The translations under genes and the position numbers were made by a program. From contig JAJDEI010000245.1 of the NCBI GenBank assembly GCA_029259845.1, positions 1-34,407 on the forward strand: DNA of 34,407 nt, in the 5' to 3' direction. The notes under the pieces are model-generated. The model was not told the origin of the DNA. It was given only the letters and a program-made list of their open reading frames with translations, and did no database searches. The stretch comes from Planctomycetaceae bacterium (lineage in GTDB: Bacteria; Planctomycetota; Planctomycetia; Planctomycetales; Planctomycetaceae). Shown here piece by piece: positions 1 to 7,856 of the stretch (positions are counted from its first letter, which is position 1; every line of letters starts with the position of its first letter).

Positions 1-76
1 CGGCCTCCTCTTTGAACTCCTGCGTATACTGACGACGGACCTGTTTGTGATTCAATGACTGTTTCTTCTTCGCCAT
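1..76 (-). CDS. IS transposase OrfA-like N-terminus, cut by window edge
   Basis: Reading from the ATG at 76-74 toward the window edge gives 25 codons beginning MAKKKQSLNHKQVRRQYTQE and continuing FKEEA. A basic N-terminus followed by an (Y/F)TxEFKxEAV-like start of a helix-turn-helix is typical of IS3-family OrfA or related transposase DNA-binding subunits. A good ribosome binding site (AGGAG on the minus strand, about 8 bases upstream) supports the start. It differs from the OrfA at the right end of the window, so this is another element. The remainder lies outside the window, so family and intactness cannot be judged. Confidence 0.6.
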   Translation of the reverse strand, partial: MAKKKQSLNHKQVRRQYTQEFKEEA

Positions 77-432
77 AATCAGGCTCCTTTCTGGAACCCA
101 AAATAAGCAAATCAACTGTCCGTGAAAACGTCACCACCTCAGGAGAACACACCAGTCATACCCGATGTGACTGGCCGACTGCAAGATGTTCATCGCGTGC
201 CTCCTGCGCCGATGTTCTGCGACTGGAACGACCCCGGTTGGTTTGGGCGACATCCAACTTTACGGATCAAGAACACCGCCATCACGTGCGCAAGGATGCC
301 TGATGCAAGTCACATCCCGTATCTGATCGCAAAGGGATGAATGGCAAGAACTTGACGAACGTTTCCCGCGGACTTACTCTCACGCAACACTGCAGGTGAA
401 TAACAAGTTAGCCAGCAAGGCGCAACTCCCCG
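77..432. other. IS edge and leader region, no convincing gene
   Basis: This stretch holds the presumed upstream end of the left IS element and about 300 bases of unassigned sequence. A 72-codon frame runs from a GTG at 122 to 340 on the plus strand; it has no ribosome binding site and no recognisable domain, so I do not call it. Near the right end, GTTAGCC at 407-413 resembles the integron core site GTTRRRY with one mismatch. It lies 19 bases before the GTG of the TPR gene and may mark the left boundary of a gene cassette. I could not fold a full attC upstream of it. Confidence 0.35.
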
Positions 433-1020
433 GTGACGAAACTCCAGCAAGCGAATCGAGCGTTCGTGCAAAAGGAATACGCAACTGCGATTTCCTTGGC
501 GCTTGAGCATGCGCACAACACTCCGGAGGACGCCGCCGATGCGTACGTCACGGTGGCTCAAGCGTACGAGCGCGGCCCCGCCATCCTGCCTGCACCCGAA
601 TACATTCCCGCACAATCCAAGCTCGTATCGCGGACTGATCGACAGAACGCCGAGTACTACTACCGCCTAGCACTGTCCATCAACCCATCTCACATCGGTG
701 CACTCCGTCGCATCGTCGATTATCTACCCGACAAATCGGACGAACGCCGCGCGTTCCTGGAACGTGCCGTCGAAATCCAACCCGGGACAATTACTCTCAT
801 TGATCTTGGCGACTACTACCGGTCCGTTCAGAAGGATTTCGAGCGGGCTTACTCTTTGTATTGTCAGGCTCAACAATTCGCACCAAAGGATCAAACAGCA
901 TATCTCCGCCTCAACGACATTTGCCGACGCCTCGACCGCCCGGATGAAGCGAAGGAGTGGAGTCAAAAATGGAAAGACATCAAGGACACTCGCCGTGTTT
1001 TTGGCCCGGCATCCAAGTAA
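433..1020 (+). CDS. TPR-repeat protein, probable integron cassette gene
   Basis: A 195-residue soluble protein with no signal peptide. At least three helix-turn-helix repeats of TPR type are visible: residues about 3-50 (AFVQKEYATAISLALEHA), about 75-120 (AEYYYRLALSINPSHIGAL) and about 135-185 (DFERAYSLYCQAQQFAPKD, then DRPDEAKEWSQKW). TPR proteins are protein-interaction scaffolds, and nothing here indicates a catalytic role. The start is GTG at 433; no closer ATG exists and the ribosome binding site is weak. The stop at 1018-1020 lies only 5 bases before an attC-like palindrome, and the leader is very short, which is the usual compact layout of integron gene cassettes. The gene is visibly less GC-rich than its neighbours, consistent with transfer. 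The precise partner and function are unknown. Confidence 0.75.
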   Translation: MTKLQQANRAFVQKEYATAISLALEHAHNTPEDAADAYVTVAQAYERGPAILPAPEYIPAQSKLVSRTDRQNAEYYYRLALSINPSHIGALRRIVDYLPDKSDERRAFLERAVEIQPGTITLIDLGDYYRSVQKDFERAYSLYCQAQQFAPKDQTAYLRLNDICRRLDRPDEAKEWSQKWKDIKDTRRVFGPASK

Positions 1021-1025
1021 TGGCT

Positions 1026-1130
1026 GGCTAACAAGGCGCTCAACCTGACCCGGTGCTGCCGGGCGGGTTTTTTGGTAGTAGCTGTTTCCTCTGCCCGGCA
1101 GCACCGGGCAGGTTAGCTTGGTCGTTACGT
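1026..1130 (+). other. Integron attC recombination site (about 105 nt)
   Basis: An imperfect palindrome with the attC architecture. The outer R'' box GGCTAAC (1026-1032) faces the R' box GTTACGT (1124-1130). Next comes L'' GCTCAACCTG (1038-1047), which pairs with L' CAGGTTAGC (1109-1117) except for one unpaired C. That corresponds to the diagnostic extrahelical G on the bottom strand. Then follows a 16-bp perfect stem (1049-1064 with 1093-1108) and a 28-base loop. R' departs from GTTRRRY at one position. The T-run at 1068-1073 might also allow termination. The site follows the TPR gene directly, as in a cassette. No integrase gene is in the window. Confidence 0.75.
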
Positions 1131-2270
1131 CGCAGAGTGGCGCACGGTACGAGTTCTTTTCGCTAGCAGGGTGTCCCACACCACCTCGAAGCCGTCCAGT
1201 GTGTGCTCCCATGTGAAGTGTTCACGGACGTGGGATTGTGCGGCGGTGGCCAGTTGTCTTGCCAGTGAAGGCTCCTTGAACAGGGCTTCGATTTGTTGTC
1301 CCAGGCCTTCCACTGATCCCGGACTGATGGTGAGGCCCGTCTTCCCGTGCGTGATGAGTTCGGCGACGCCTTCGACGTTCGTGGCCACGCACGGCAGGCC
1401 GGCGGCCATCGCTTCGAGGAGCACGTTCGGCATGCCTTCCCAGCGGGAGGAGAGCACGAACAGGTCAGCCGCGCGGAGCAGGGGGGCGACGTCCGGCTGT
1501 TGACCGATGAGGTGCACGCAGTCTGACAACCCTCCGGCCTGAATCTCAGATTCCAACAACGCGCGGTCCGGGCCCTCGCCCACGATGAGCAGGTGCATGT
1601 TGTCGTTTGCCGGTGAGTCTCGAAGGAGTAACGCGAACGCGGCGATCAGCAGGTCGAACCCCTTCTGCGGATGCAGCCGTCCGACGGAGATGATCGTTCT
1701 TGCGTCGGACGGGATGCCAAACTGTGACAGTTCGGTCGGCTCCGCGTGTGCGAAACGGTTGAAGTCCACGCCGTTCGGGACCACAGTCAGTTGGTCCTCA
1801 CGGTAGCCCAGTGTGCGGTACGCATCTGCAACAGCACGGCTCACACAGATCGTGCGGTCGACCAGCCGGTTCGTCCAACAGTCCAGACGCATTCGCCAGC
1901 GGGCGTCCGGTTCGACGACTCGCACCCCGGCGACGACGATTGGTACTCGCGCCCACCATGCCGCCAGACGCCCGACGATGTTGCCATGAAACAGAAACGT
2001 CTGCAGAATTTCCGGTCGGAACGCCGTCAGCTCCTTCGTCAGCCGGCGGACCACGCCCACATCCCGGCTCGACCGCACGCCGAGACACGTCACCGGAACG
2101 TCGCCCGCCTGCAGGATCTCCACCAACGGCCCCCGCGCGGCGAGACAGTAAACATGCGGCTGCCAACGAGTCCGGTCCAACGCCGTCACGATCCGCACCA
2201 GCGCCCGTTCCGCCCCCCCGGGGTCCAGCTCGGTGATGCAAAAGGCGATACGAACGGGCGAATCAGACAC
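1125..2270 (-). CDS. Glycosyltransferase family 4 (GT-B fold)
   Basis: A 381-residue cytoplasmic or peripheral glycosyltransferase, the usual length for the family. The N-terminal acceptor domain opens with RIAFCITELDPGGAERALVR, the glycine-rich loop of GT4 enzymes. The C-terminal Rossmann domain carries VPNGVDFNRF, IISVGRLHPQKGFDLLIAAF, LIVGEGPDRALLE and the nucleotide-sugar signature SSRWEGMPNVLLEAMAAGLP followed by VATNVEGVAELI, with the conserved E-x7-E pair. Retaining transfer of a sugar from an NDP-sugar in cell-surface polysaccharide or glycolipid synthesis is likely; donor and acceptor cannot be read. The start is GTG at 2270-2268. The gene stands alone, divergent from queA. Its stop codon (1127-1125) falls inside the R' box of the neighbouring attC site, so the cassette boundary touches the gene's last codon. 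Confidence 0.9.
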   Translation of the reverse strand: MSDSPVRIAFCITELDPGGAERALVRIVTALDRTRWQPHVYCLAARGPLVEILQAGDVPVTCLGVRSSRDVGVVRRLTKELTAFRPEILQTFLFHGNIVGRLAAWWARVPIVVAGVRVVEPDARWRMRLDCWTNRLVDRTICVSRAVADAYRTLGYREDQLTVVPNGVDFNRFAHAEPTELSQFGIPSDARTIISVGRLHPQKGFDLLIAAFALLLRDSPANDNMHLLIVGEGPDRALLESEIQAGGLSDCVHLIGQQPDVAPLLRAADLFVLSSRWEGMPNVLLEAMAAGLPCVATNVEGVAELITHGKTGLTISPGSVEGLGQQIEALFKEPSLARQLATAAQSHVREHFTWEHTLDGFEVVWDTLLAKRTRTVRHSAT

Positions 2271-2379
2271 GAGGAGGACCGATGTTTGCGGGGGACCTGT
2301 CAGTTTGGATTCGATCTCGACAGACTATACGATCCACAACCAACCGACCACGAAACGGTCCTGCACGACATTTCTGAGA

Positions 2380-2560
2380 GTGCATCCGTTTGTTGTTGGT
2401 GCTCGCTCGTTTCAGGGTGGCGGGGGCGATCTTGAGGCAACGGAAACGTATCCTCCGGCCGAACACTGGGGCCGTGACACGGTTTGTTCGCCACGCACGG
2501 CCCCAGTGTTCCGCGCGGCTTATCAGACATTGGCGTCAGATCGCCCCAGCCACCCCATTA
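2380..2560 (+). repeat. Short interspersed repeat, copy 1
   Basis: About 180 bases upstream of queA match a second stretch at 14982-15159 in the same orientation, with clear substitutions and small indels. Shared blocks include GGTGCTCGCTC, GAGGCA-CGGAAAC, CGAACACTGGGGCCGT, GCGGCTT and AGATCGCCCCAGCCACCCC. This copy contains a perfect 16-base inverted repeat, 2461-2476 with 2496-2511 (GAACACTGGGGCCGTG and its complement), around a 19-base loop. The other copy keeps the same hairpin with mismatches. A frame runs through it in phase with queA, but the match to the other non-coding copy argues against its being coding. Its role is unknown; it may be a miniature mobile element or a structured leader. 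Confidence 0.7.
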
Positions 2561-2577
2561 TCGAACGCATGCACAAC

Positions 2578-3651
2578 ATGTCTGATCCCGACGCCCTTTC
2601 CAGTTACGACTACGATCTCCCGCCGGAGTTGATCGCCAACCATCCGCTTCCTCAGCGGGATGCCTCGCGGCTATTGGTCCTCGATCGGCGCTCCGGGGAG
2701 ATCGCGCATCGCGAATTTCGCGACTTCCCTTCGTTCATCCGCCCGCACGACCTGTTGGTCCTCAACGAGACGAAGGTGATTCCCGCGCGGCTGATCGGAC
2801 GACGGACGGCGACCGGCGGACGCTGGGAGGGGCTGTTCCTCGGTGTGACGACGTCGGGCCAGTGGCGGCTGATCGGCCACACCCGCGGCAAGCTCCAACC
2901 GGGCGAATCGATCACCCTCGAACCAGTCCACGCATCGACTTCGCCGGACCGGTTGCCGCTCACACTCTGTGAGCGGGACGATGACGGCGAGTGGACGGCA
3001 ACCGTTGAGAACGACGCCGGCCATCTCACGCTACTGGACCGCTTTGGCGCAGTGCCGCTGCCGCCTTACATTCAGCGGGAGACTCCCACGGACGATGACC
3101 GCGAGCGCTACCAGACGACCTTCGCCCGCACTCCCGGCGCAGTCGCGGCGCCGACCGCCGGTCTCCATTTCACACCCGAGATTCTTGATCGATGCCGGGA
3201 GCGGGGAGCCCGCGTCGCGAAGGTCACGTTACACGTCGGTCTGGGGACGTTTCGACCGGTCAGCGTCGAGCGATTGGGCGACCACCGCATGCATTACGAA
3301 TGGTGCCAACTCCCCCAGCCGACCGTCGATGCCGTCGCCGCGGCCCGTTCAGCCGGGGGGCGCGTGATTGCCATCGGCACCACCACCGTCCGCACGCTGG
3401 AATCCGCCGCAGCAAACGGTCCCCTTGCTCCCTTCGCCGGCGAGACCAACCTGTTCATCCGCCCTCCCTACGAGTTCCAAGTCGTCGACGCACTGCTGAC
3501 CAACTTTCATCTTCCCTGCTCAACCCTCCTGGTCCTGCTGTCCGCCTTCACCGGTCGCGAACAGGTCCTCGCCGCGTATCAGGCAGCGATCGAAGAACGT
3601 TACCGCTTCTACAGTTACGGTGACGCGATGCTGGTCGGGGGCAGTGGGTAG
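2578..3651 (+). CDS. queA: S-adenosylmethionine:tRNA ribosyltransferase-isomerase
   Basis: QueA transfers the ribosyl moiety of SAM to preQ1 at tRNA position 34 and isomerises it to epoxyqueuosine, the penultimate step of queuosine synthesis. The 357-residue product fits the family length. Family blocks seen in order are YDLPPELIANHPLPQRDASR, LLVLNETKVIPARLIGR, TAGLHFTPEIL, LHVGLGTFRPV, IAIGTTTVRTLE, NLFIRPPYEFQVVDALLTNF, HLPCSTLLVLLSAFTG and YRFYSYGDAMLV. I chose the ATG at 2578 (MSDPDALSSYDYDLP); an ATG three codons upstream (2569) is also possible. The frame stays open back to 2233, but that extension lies in an interspersed repeat and lacks family similarity. It stands alone, divergent from the glycosyltransferase; no other queuosine gene is next to it. 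Confidence 0.96.
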   Translation: MSDPDALSSYDYDLPPELIANHPLPQRDASRLLVLDRRSGEIAHREFRDFPSFIRPHDLLVLNETKVIPARLIGRRTATGGRWEGLFLGVTTSGQWRLIGHTRGKLQPGESITLEPVHASTSPDRLPLTLCERDDDGEWTATVENDAGHLTLLDRFGAVPLPPYIQRETPTDDDRERYQTTFARTPGAVAAPTAGLHFTPEILDRCRERGARVAKVTLHVGLGTFRPVSVERLGDHRMHYEWCQLPQPTVDAVAAARSAGGRVIAIGTTTVRTLESAAANGPLAPFAGETNLFIRPPYEFQVVDALLTNFHLPCSTLLVLLSAFTGREQVLAAYQAAIEERYRFYSYGDAMLVGGSG

Positions 3652-4043
3652 GGGTCACATTCCAAATCAATCGGAATGGAGACGACAGGAATCGATTCAA
3701 CCGCGGAGCTTGCACCGCTTGCCGCGATTGCCCTCGACCGCCGGGCGCCGAGCAAGCCCGCCGGCTAAACGAATGACACCTGATCCGACAGCACAGGGTC
3801 GAGGTGATGAAAATCCGCCAAGACACCAAGTCCGCCAAGAAAAACAGAGTTCACCGGTGTCTGCCACAGATTTCGCAACTCGACACGAACTCTCGGACGA
3901 ACTCTTCCCGCCAGGGATTGATCGCCCCAAGAACGAAACCGTATTCCGTGGGTCTTGTCAAGAATCTGACTTGGCGCTCTTGGCGTCTTGGCGGTTCAAT
4001 CCTGTGTTGTTATACCGATCTCCAACCTCCTAGATCCCATCTC
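3652..4043. other. Intergenic region with no gene
   Basis: A convergent spacer between queA and the large minus-strand dehydrogenase. Its only clear structure is the inverted repeat at 3815-3994, listed separately. Frames crossing it look like chance, since they run on antisense into the dehydrogenase gene. No tRNA or standard hairpin-plus-T terminator was found. Confidence 0.6.
3815..3994. repeat. Inverted repeat of CCGCCAAGACxCCAAG units
   Basis: The left arm CCGCCAAGACACCAAG (3815-3830) is followed by a second CCGCCAAG unit. The right arm CTTGGCGTCTTGGCGG (3979-3994) complements it at 15 of 16 positions and is preceded by another CTTGGCG unit. The arms enclose about 150 bases of non-coding DNA. 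Each arm is a tandem of a roughly 9-base CGCCAAGAC motif. The arrangement suggests a dispersed miniature element or remnant, not a transcription terminator, because the loop is too long and no T-run follows. Confidence 0.6.
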
Positions 4044-7000
4044 CTACTTCGCAATCACCTCGCGCGGCACCGACCCGTCCAGGTACCGCCAATTCTTGAG
4101 ATACCCGATGAGATCGGCCATCTGTTGGACGTCGATGTTCTTCTCGACGCCGACCGGCATCAGGGACAGGCCGGTGGATGCCAGTTCTTCGATATCCCGC
4201 CGCAGAAACGTCACGTCTTTCCCTTCCGCCTGCCGAAGCGTCACGGACGACGCTGTCTCGGCGGTGATGATCCCGGTGTGAACGCGGCCTTCCGCATCGA
4301 TCAGGGAGTATCCAAAGTAGTTGCCGTCGACCGCTTTGTTCGGATCGAGAATGTGTGTCAGCAGTTGCTCCGGGGTCTTCGTCCGCGTGTCGGAGATGTC
4401 CGCACCGACGTTGACCCCCACGTCACCCACCCGGTGACAGGTGGCACACGTCTTGGCGAACACGGCCCGTCCCCGTGCCAGGTCCGAGGGCAGAGCCACC
4501 GCTGCCTGATACCGTCCGATGACCTCCTGCCGGTCGGTGTTCGCCTGAGACGCCAACAGCTCGACCGCCCGGGCCTTCAAGTCCTTGTCAGACAGTCGCG
4601 ACAGTTGCTGGGCGAGCGTCGGAGTGATGTCGTGCTGTGAAATCCGCCCCGCTTCGATTTCGTCCAGCAGCAGGCGGATTCGATCGGGCGTTGTGATCGC
4701 TGCGAGAATCGCGCTGCGAAACCGGGGCGTCCGCTGCCGGAAACCCTCCAGCAGTGCCGCGCCCACCTGCGGGTCCCGCTGGCGGGCCAGCGCCTCGATC
4801 GCCGCCAATGTGATTCCCTGATCCCCGGCCCCGGCCAACAGCGGCGGCAGGACCGGCATCGCATCGGCAGCCGGTGCCTCAGCCAGCAGCTTGATCGCTT
4901 CGACACGGACAGGAGTGGGCTGCGAGGAGTCACCCGCCAATGACCGGGCTGCGGCAAACGTTGATGTGACTGACTGCTTTGACGGCTCTTCCATCTTGGC
5001 GACCGACCGTTCAAGCCGCCCGCCGGACCGCCGGAGTCCTCGTGCAATTCCCCGCAGCAGGGCGAACGACCGTCGCTGCCGATTCAGGGCGTCCGTTTCG
5101 GTTGTCGATGAATCGTGCGGCAGGAGGGCGAACAACGGTTTCGTCGCACTGGTTTCGCGTTCTGATGCGACGATCTCCGCATACTGCTCGATGAGTGCCA
5201 ATTGCGCTCCCAGAGCCGTCGGGGGCGCGGCCGTCGGTGATGTTTCGGCGTCCCAGCGTTTGATGACGTGCACTAAGACGTCTGGCATGGAATCAACCGC
5301 ACTGCTGGCGACGGCGGCACGCAACCAGCGGTCCTGCGGAGACCGGGCGACCACGTCCGCCAACGCAACGGGAGCCGCCCCTGACGCCGGAAACGTCCCC
5401 ATGCTCAAAGCGGCCTGAAACACCAACCGCCCGTCGCTGTCGGGATCGACGAGAATCTCCCGGCAGCGGTCCCCCAATGATTCGTCGTCAGAGAAACGTC
5501 GCTCGGCGAGCACCAACGCCTGTTCGCGGACACGTGCCTGCGGGTCTTTCAGAGCCGTTGCCACCATCTCGCGGGAGAGCGCACCAATCCCCTCCAGAAG
5601 CCAAAGCGCCTGCACGCGGGTCGCCGCCGGCGCTCCGGATTCCGCCAACGTTGCCAACGGCCCGGCGACCGACTGCTCCTGCCGCTGGAGCAGCAATCGC
5701 GCGGCCGTGTCCCGCTCCCACGGATTGGACGACGCGAGATGCTCGACAAGCTCTTCAGCGGTGAGTGCGGACAGTTTCTGCTTCGGTACGCCGCTTGCCG
5801 CCGTATCGTCCCGCGGCACGATCCGATAAATCCGCCCGCGATCCTGACCGTCCCACAGATCAGACCGGGTCCTCAGTTCAACCGGCATCCACTGCGGATG
5901 TTCAATCACAGCCCGATACATGTCGGCGACGTACAGGGCACCGTCCGGTCCATGCGTGAGGTTCACCGGACGGAACCATTCGTCTTTCGTCGCCAGGAAC
6001 TCCACGCCCTCGCGGCCCGGTCGGGACGTGAATGTCGCACCACGGGGCGTGAGCACGTCCCGGTGCACGAGATTGGACGTTGGCTCGCACGTGAAACTGT
6101 TGCCATGATACGGTTCGGGCAGGGCACCGCCCCGGTAAATCAGCACCCCGCAGGCGGCGGTAAACTGGTTGGCGTGCAGATTGGACGTCGTCCAAATACG
6201 GCTGATTGGGTACAGCCGCGACTGCTCGCCCGGAGGCGAGACGTCTTCGTGAACACGTGGGACGCCCAGGTTGGGATTGCGGGCCAGGTAACGGTCTTCC
6301 AGCACAATGTGACTACAAGGGTTGCGGTTGCTGCATACGAAACGGTTGCCGAAGTCGTCGAAGCACAGCCCGAACTGTCCCACCCCGGAGACCGCCTCGT
6401 AGGCTCCGGTGAGCGGGTCGAAGCGAAAGTCCCGGCCGCTCAACGAAACCGGCTTCGCGTCGGTCGCCCAGCCGTCACGCGCAGCGATCACGTCGCCGCC
6501 GCGGAGTCCGCTGGCGATGTAGATGTGATTGTCCAACGCCAGCGTGGGGTGATTGGCTCGCAGTTGCGGGTTGTCCCGCTTGAATCCCGTGAACCACGTG
6601 TCCCGCTCGTCCGCCTGCCCGTCGCCGTCGGTGTCCCGCAGAAACAGCACCTCTCCCTCACTGGTGACCAACAGTCCGCCGTTCCACAACAGCAATCCAT
6701 TGGCGAACAACAGCTTGTCGGCAAACGTGACCGGGTCGGTGAACCGTCCGTCGCCGTCCGCATCGGAGAGCACCCGCACCCGCGAGAGCGGTGGTCCATC
6801 TTCCGGGGGACCGTTCGGATAGTCGGACATTTCGACGATCCACAGCCGCCCGTCGGCATCGAAGGCCATCGCAACCGGATCGATCACGTCCGGTTCGGCG
6901 GCGACCAGTTCAATCCGCAGGTCGTCCGGCAGTTCGAAGCGTGTGACGGCCGTCTCCGCATCGACCGGTGCGGGTCTCGCCGAAGCGTCCCCGGTTGCCG

Positions 7001-7109
7001 CCGGGCTCCCCGCCGTTGCGGCACCAGCAGAAACCGCCAGAAAAACGAGCAGCCAGAAGGCCCTTGACGGAATTGTACAGCGTGTCGGCTCGTGTTGGTG
7101 ACGTCTCAT
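4044..7109 (-). CDS. Secreted PVC-type membrane-bound dehydrogenase with HEAT repeats and c-type haem domain
   Basis: A 1021-residue exported protein of the large planctomycete/verrucomicrobial family. I chose the ATG at 7109 because it gives a basic start (MRRHQHEPTR), a hydrophobic core (FWLLVFLAVSAGAATAG) and a plausible cleavage site; the frame extends 38 codons further but without a signal. Residues about 50-430 form a beta-propeller-like N-terminal domain (FELPDDLRIELVAAEPDVID, MAFDADGRLWIVEMSDYP, LSDADGDGRF, LFLRDTDGDGQADE). Residues about 470-880 are alpha-helical HEAT-like repeats. The C-terminal 150 residues are a haem-binding domain with CATCHR, then NVGADIS, EQLLTHILDPNKAVDGNY and LMPVGVEKNIDVQQMADLI. 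It presumably acts as a periplasmic or surface sugar/alcohol dehydrogenase feeding electrons to a haem; the substrate is unknown. It is divergent from the 7203 gene with 93 bases between starts. Confidence 0.9.
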   Translation of the reverse strand: MRRHQHEPTRCTIPSRAFWLLVFLAVSAGAATAGSPAATGDASARPAPVDAETAVTRFELPDDLRIELVAAEPDVIDPVAMAFDADGRLWIVEMSDYPNGPPEDGPPLSRVRVLSDADGDGRFTDPVTFADKLLFANGLLLWNGGLLVTSEGEVLFLRDTDGDGQADERDTWFTGFKRDNPQLRANHPTLALDNHIYIASGLRGGDVIAARDGWATDAKPVSLSGRDFRFDPLTGAYEAVSGVGQFGLCFDDFGNRFVCSNRNPCSHIVLEDRYLARNPNLGVPRVHEDVSPPGEQSRLYPISRIWTTSNLHANQFTAACGVLIYRGGALPEPYHGNSFTCEPTSNLVHRDVLTPRGATFTSRPGREGVEFLATKDEWFRPVNLTHGPDGALYVADMYRAVIEHPQWMPVELRTRSDLWDGQDRGRIYRIVPRDDTAASGVPKQKLSALTAEELVEHLASSNPWERDTAARLLLQRQEQSVAGPLATLAESGAPAATRVQALWLLEGIGALSREMVATALKDPQARVREQALVLAERRFSDDESLGDRCREILVDPDSDGRLVFQAALSMGTFPASGAAPVALADVVARSPQDRWLRAAVASSAVDSMPDVLVHVIKRWDAETSPTAAPPTALGAQLALIEQYAEIVASERETSATKPLFALLPHDSSTTETDALNRQRRSFALLRGIARGLRRSGGRLERSVAKMEEPSKQSVTSTFAAARSLAGDSSQPTPVRVEAIKLLAEAPAADAMPVLPPLLAGAGDQGITLAAIEALARQRDPQVGAALLEGFRQRTPRFRSAILAAITTPDRIRLLLDEIEAGRISQHDITPTLAQQLSRLSDKDLKARAVELLASQANTDRQEVIGRYQAAVALPSDLARGRAVFAKTCATCHRVGDVGVNVGADISDTRTKTPEQLLTHILDPNKAVDGNYFGYSLIDAEGRVHTGIITAETASSVTLRQAEGKDVTFLRRDIEELASTGLSLMPVGVEKNIDVQQMADLIGYLKNWRYLDGSVPREVIAK

Positions 7110-7202
7110 CGGTAGACTCAAATTCCTTGTGATCGTCCTGATGCCCGTCGACGGAAAACTGCGGCGGGTGTGTTCCCCACCACCGTACCTGATTTCTGAC
7201 CG

Positions 7203-7703
7203 ATGAACCAACTCTGCCGGCAACTCGGGCTGCTACTCACTCGATTCGCACTCTCCGCCTGGGTCGGTGCGGCAGTCCTGTTCGTGGTCAACGGCGTCCG
7301 GCTCGTCACATTGGATGCCTTTGATTCGGTCGATCGGGATCACATCGCCCTGGTTCGTTTCCCGCCCTACTACGTGACCGGGGCGATTCTGATGGCGCTC
7401 GCCCTGGGGGGACTGCTCGCCGCGCGCCGATTGCCCACGCTCAGCGGCCGGCGTTGGACGAGCGTGTTCGTCCTGACACTTCTGGCATCGCTCGTCATGC
7501 TGGGCGATTACCTCTGGGTCTACACGCCGCTCGCGGAGATGATCACGCCGCCAGGTGCCCCCCGCCCGATTTCTTTTCGCAGCCTGCACCTCGCCTCGGA
7601 GTTGCTCAACACAATCCAGGTCGCCTTATGTCTTGTCGCAGCACTCGTCGCCAACTGGCCATGCTGCTCCGGACCGAACAGCCACGAGAAGGCCGTTCAA
7701 TAA
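7203..7703 (+). CDS. Four-helix integral membrane protein (DUF4149/TMEM205-like)
   Basis: A 166-residue protein with four predicted membrane helices: residues about 8-35 (LLLTRFALSAWVGAAVLFVV), 55-75 (YVTGAILMALALGGLLAA), 85-105 (SVFVLTLLASLVMLGDYLWV) and 130-155 (SELLNTIQVALCLVAALVAN). The first helix (RFALSAWVGAAVLFVVNGVR) resembles the start of DUF4149 proteins, but I am not certain of the family. The start is ATG at 7203; the ribosome binding site is poor. It is divergent from the large dehydrogenase gene and may share a promoter region with it. The C-terminus (CCSGPNSHEKAVQ) is short and hydrophilic. No catalytic motif is visible and the function is unknown. Confidence 0.7.
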   Translation: MNQLCRQLGLLLTRFALSAWVGAAVLFVVNGVRLVTLDAFDSVDRDHIALVRFPPYYVTGAILMALALGGLLAARRLPTLSGRRWTSVFVLTLLASLVMLGDYLWVYTPLAEMITPPGAPRPISFRSLHLASELLNTIQVALCLVAALVANWPCCSGPNSHEKAVQ

Positions 7704-7761
7704 CCGCGGCCAAGACGGCTCCGTCAACAGGACCGACGCGGTCGTCGCACGGAAGATCCGC

Positions 7762-7835
7762 GGGCCAGGCACCTTTTTCGGACATCGCGGATTGTGAGTC
7801 GGCCACCGTTTCCAGCCGAAAAAGGTGCCTGGCCC
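7762..7835. repeat. Perfect 20-bp inverted repeat (REP-like), possible bidirectional terminator
   Basis: GGGCCAGGCACCTTTTTCGG at 7762-7781 is the exact reverse complement of 7816-7835, with a 34-base loop. It lies between the convergent ends of the 7203 gene and nqrF. The embedded GGTGCCTGGC and T-run could let it end transcription on both strands. The strict arm conservation resembles REP-type palindromes mobilised by RAYT transposases. No RAYT gene is in the window, so the class is an inference. Confidence 0.7.
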
Positions 7836-7856
7836 CAATCGGAGAGCACTGGCTGC

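Noticed and set aside
122-340. 72-codon frame next to the left IS
   Set aside because: It has no ribosome binding site, no similarity that I recognise, and lies in IS/cassette border sequence.
310-413. A second attC ending at the GTTAGCC core-like site
   Set aside because: I could not find matching L''/R'' boxes upstream, so only a possible border is noted.
2233-2577. N-terminal extension of QueA
   Set aside because: The frame is open but crosses an interspersed non-coding repeat and has no QueA similarity.
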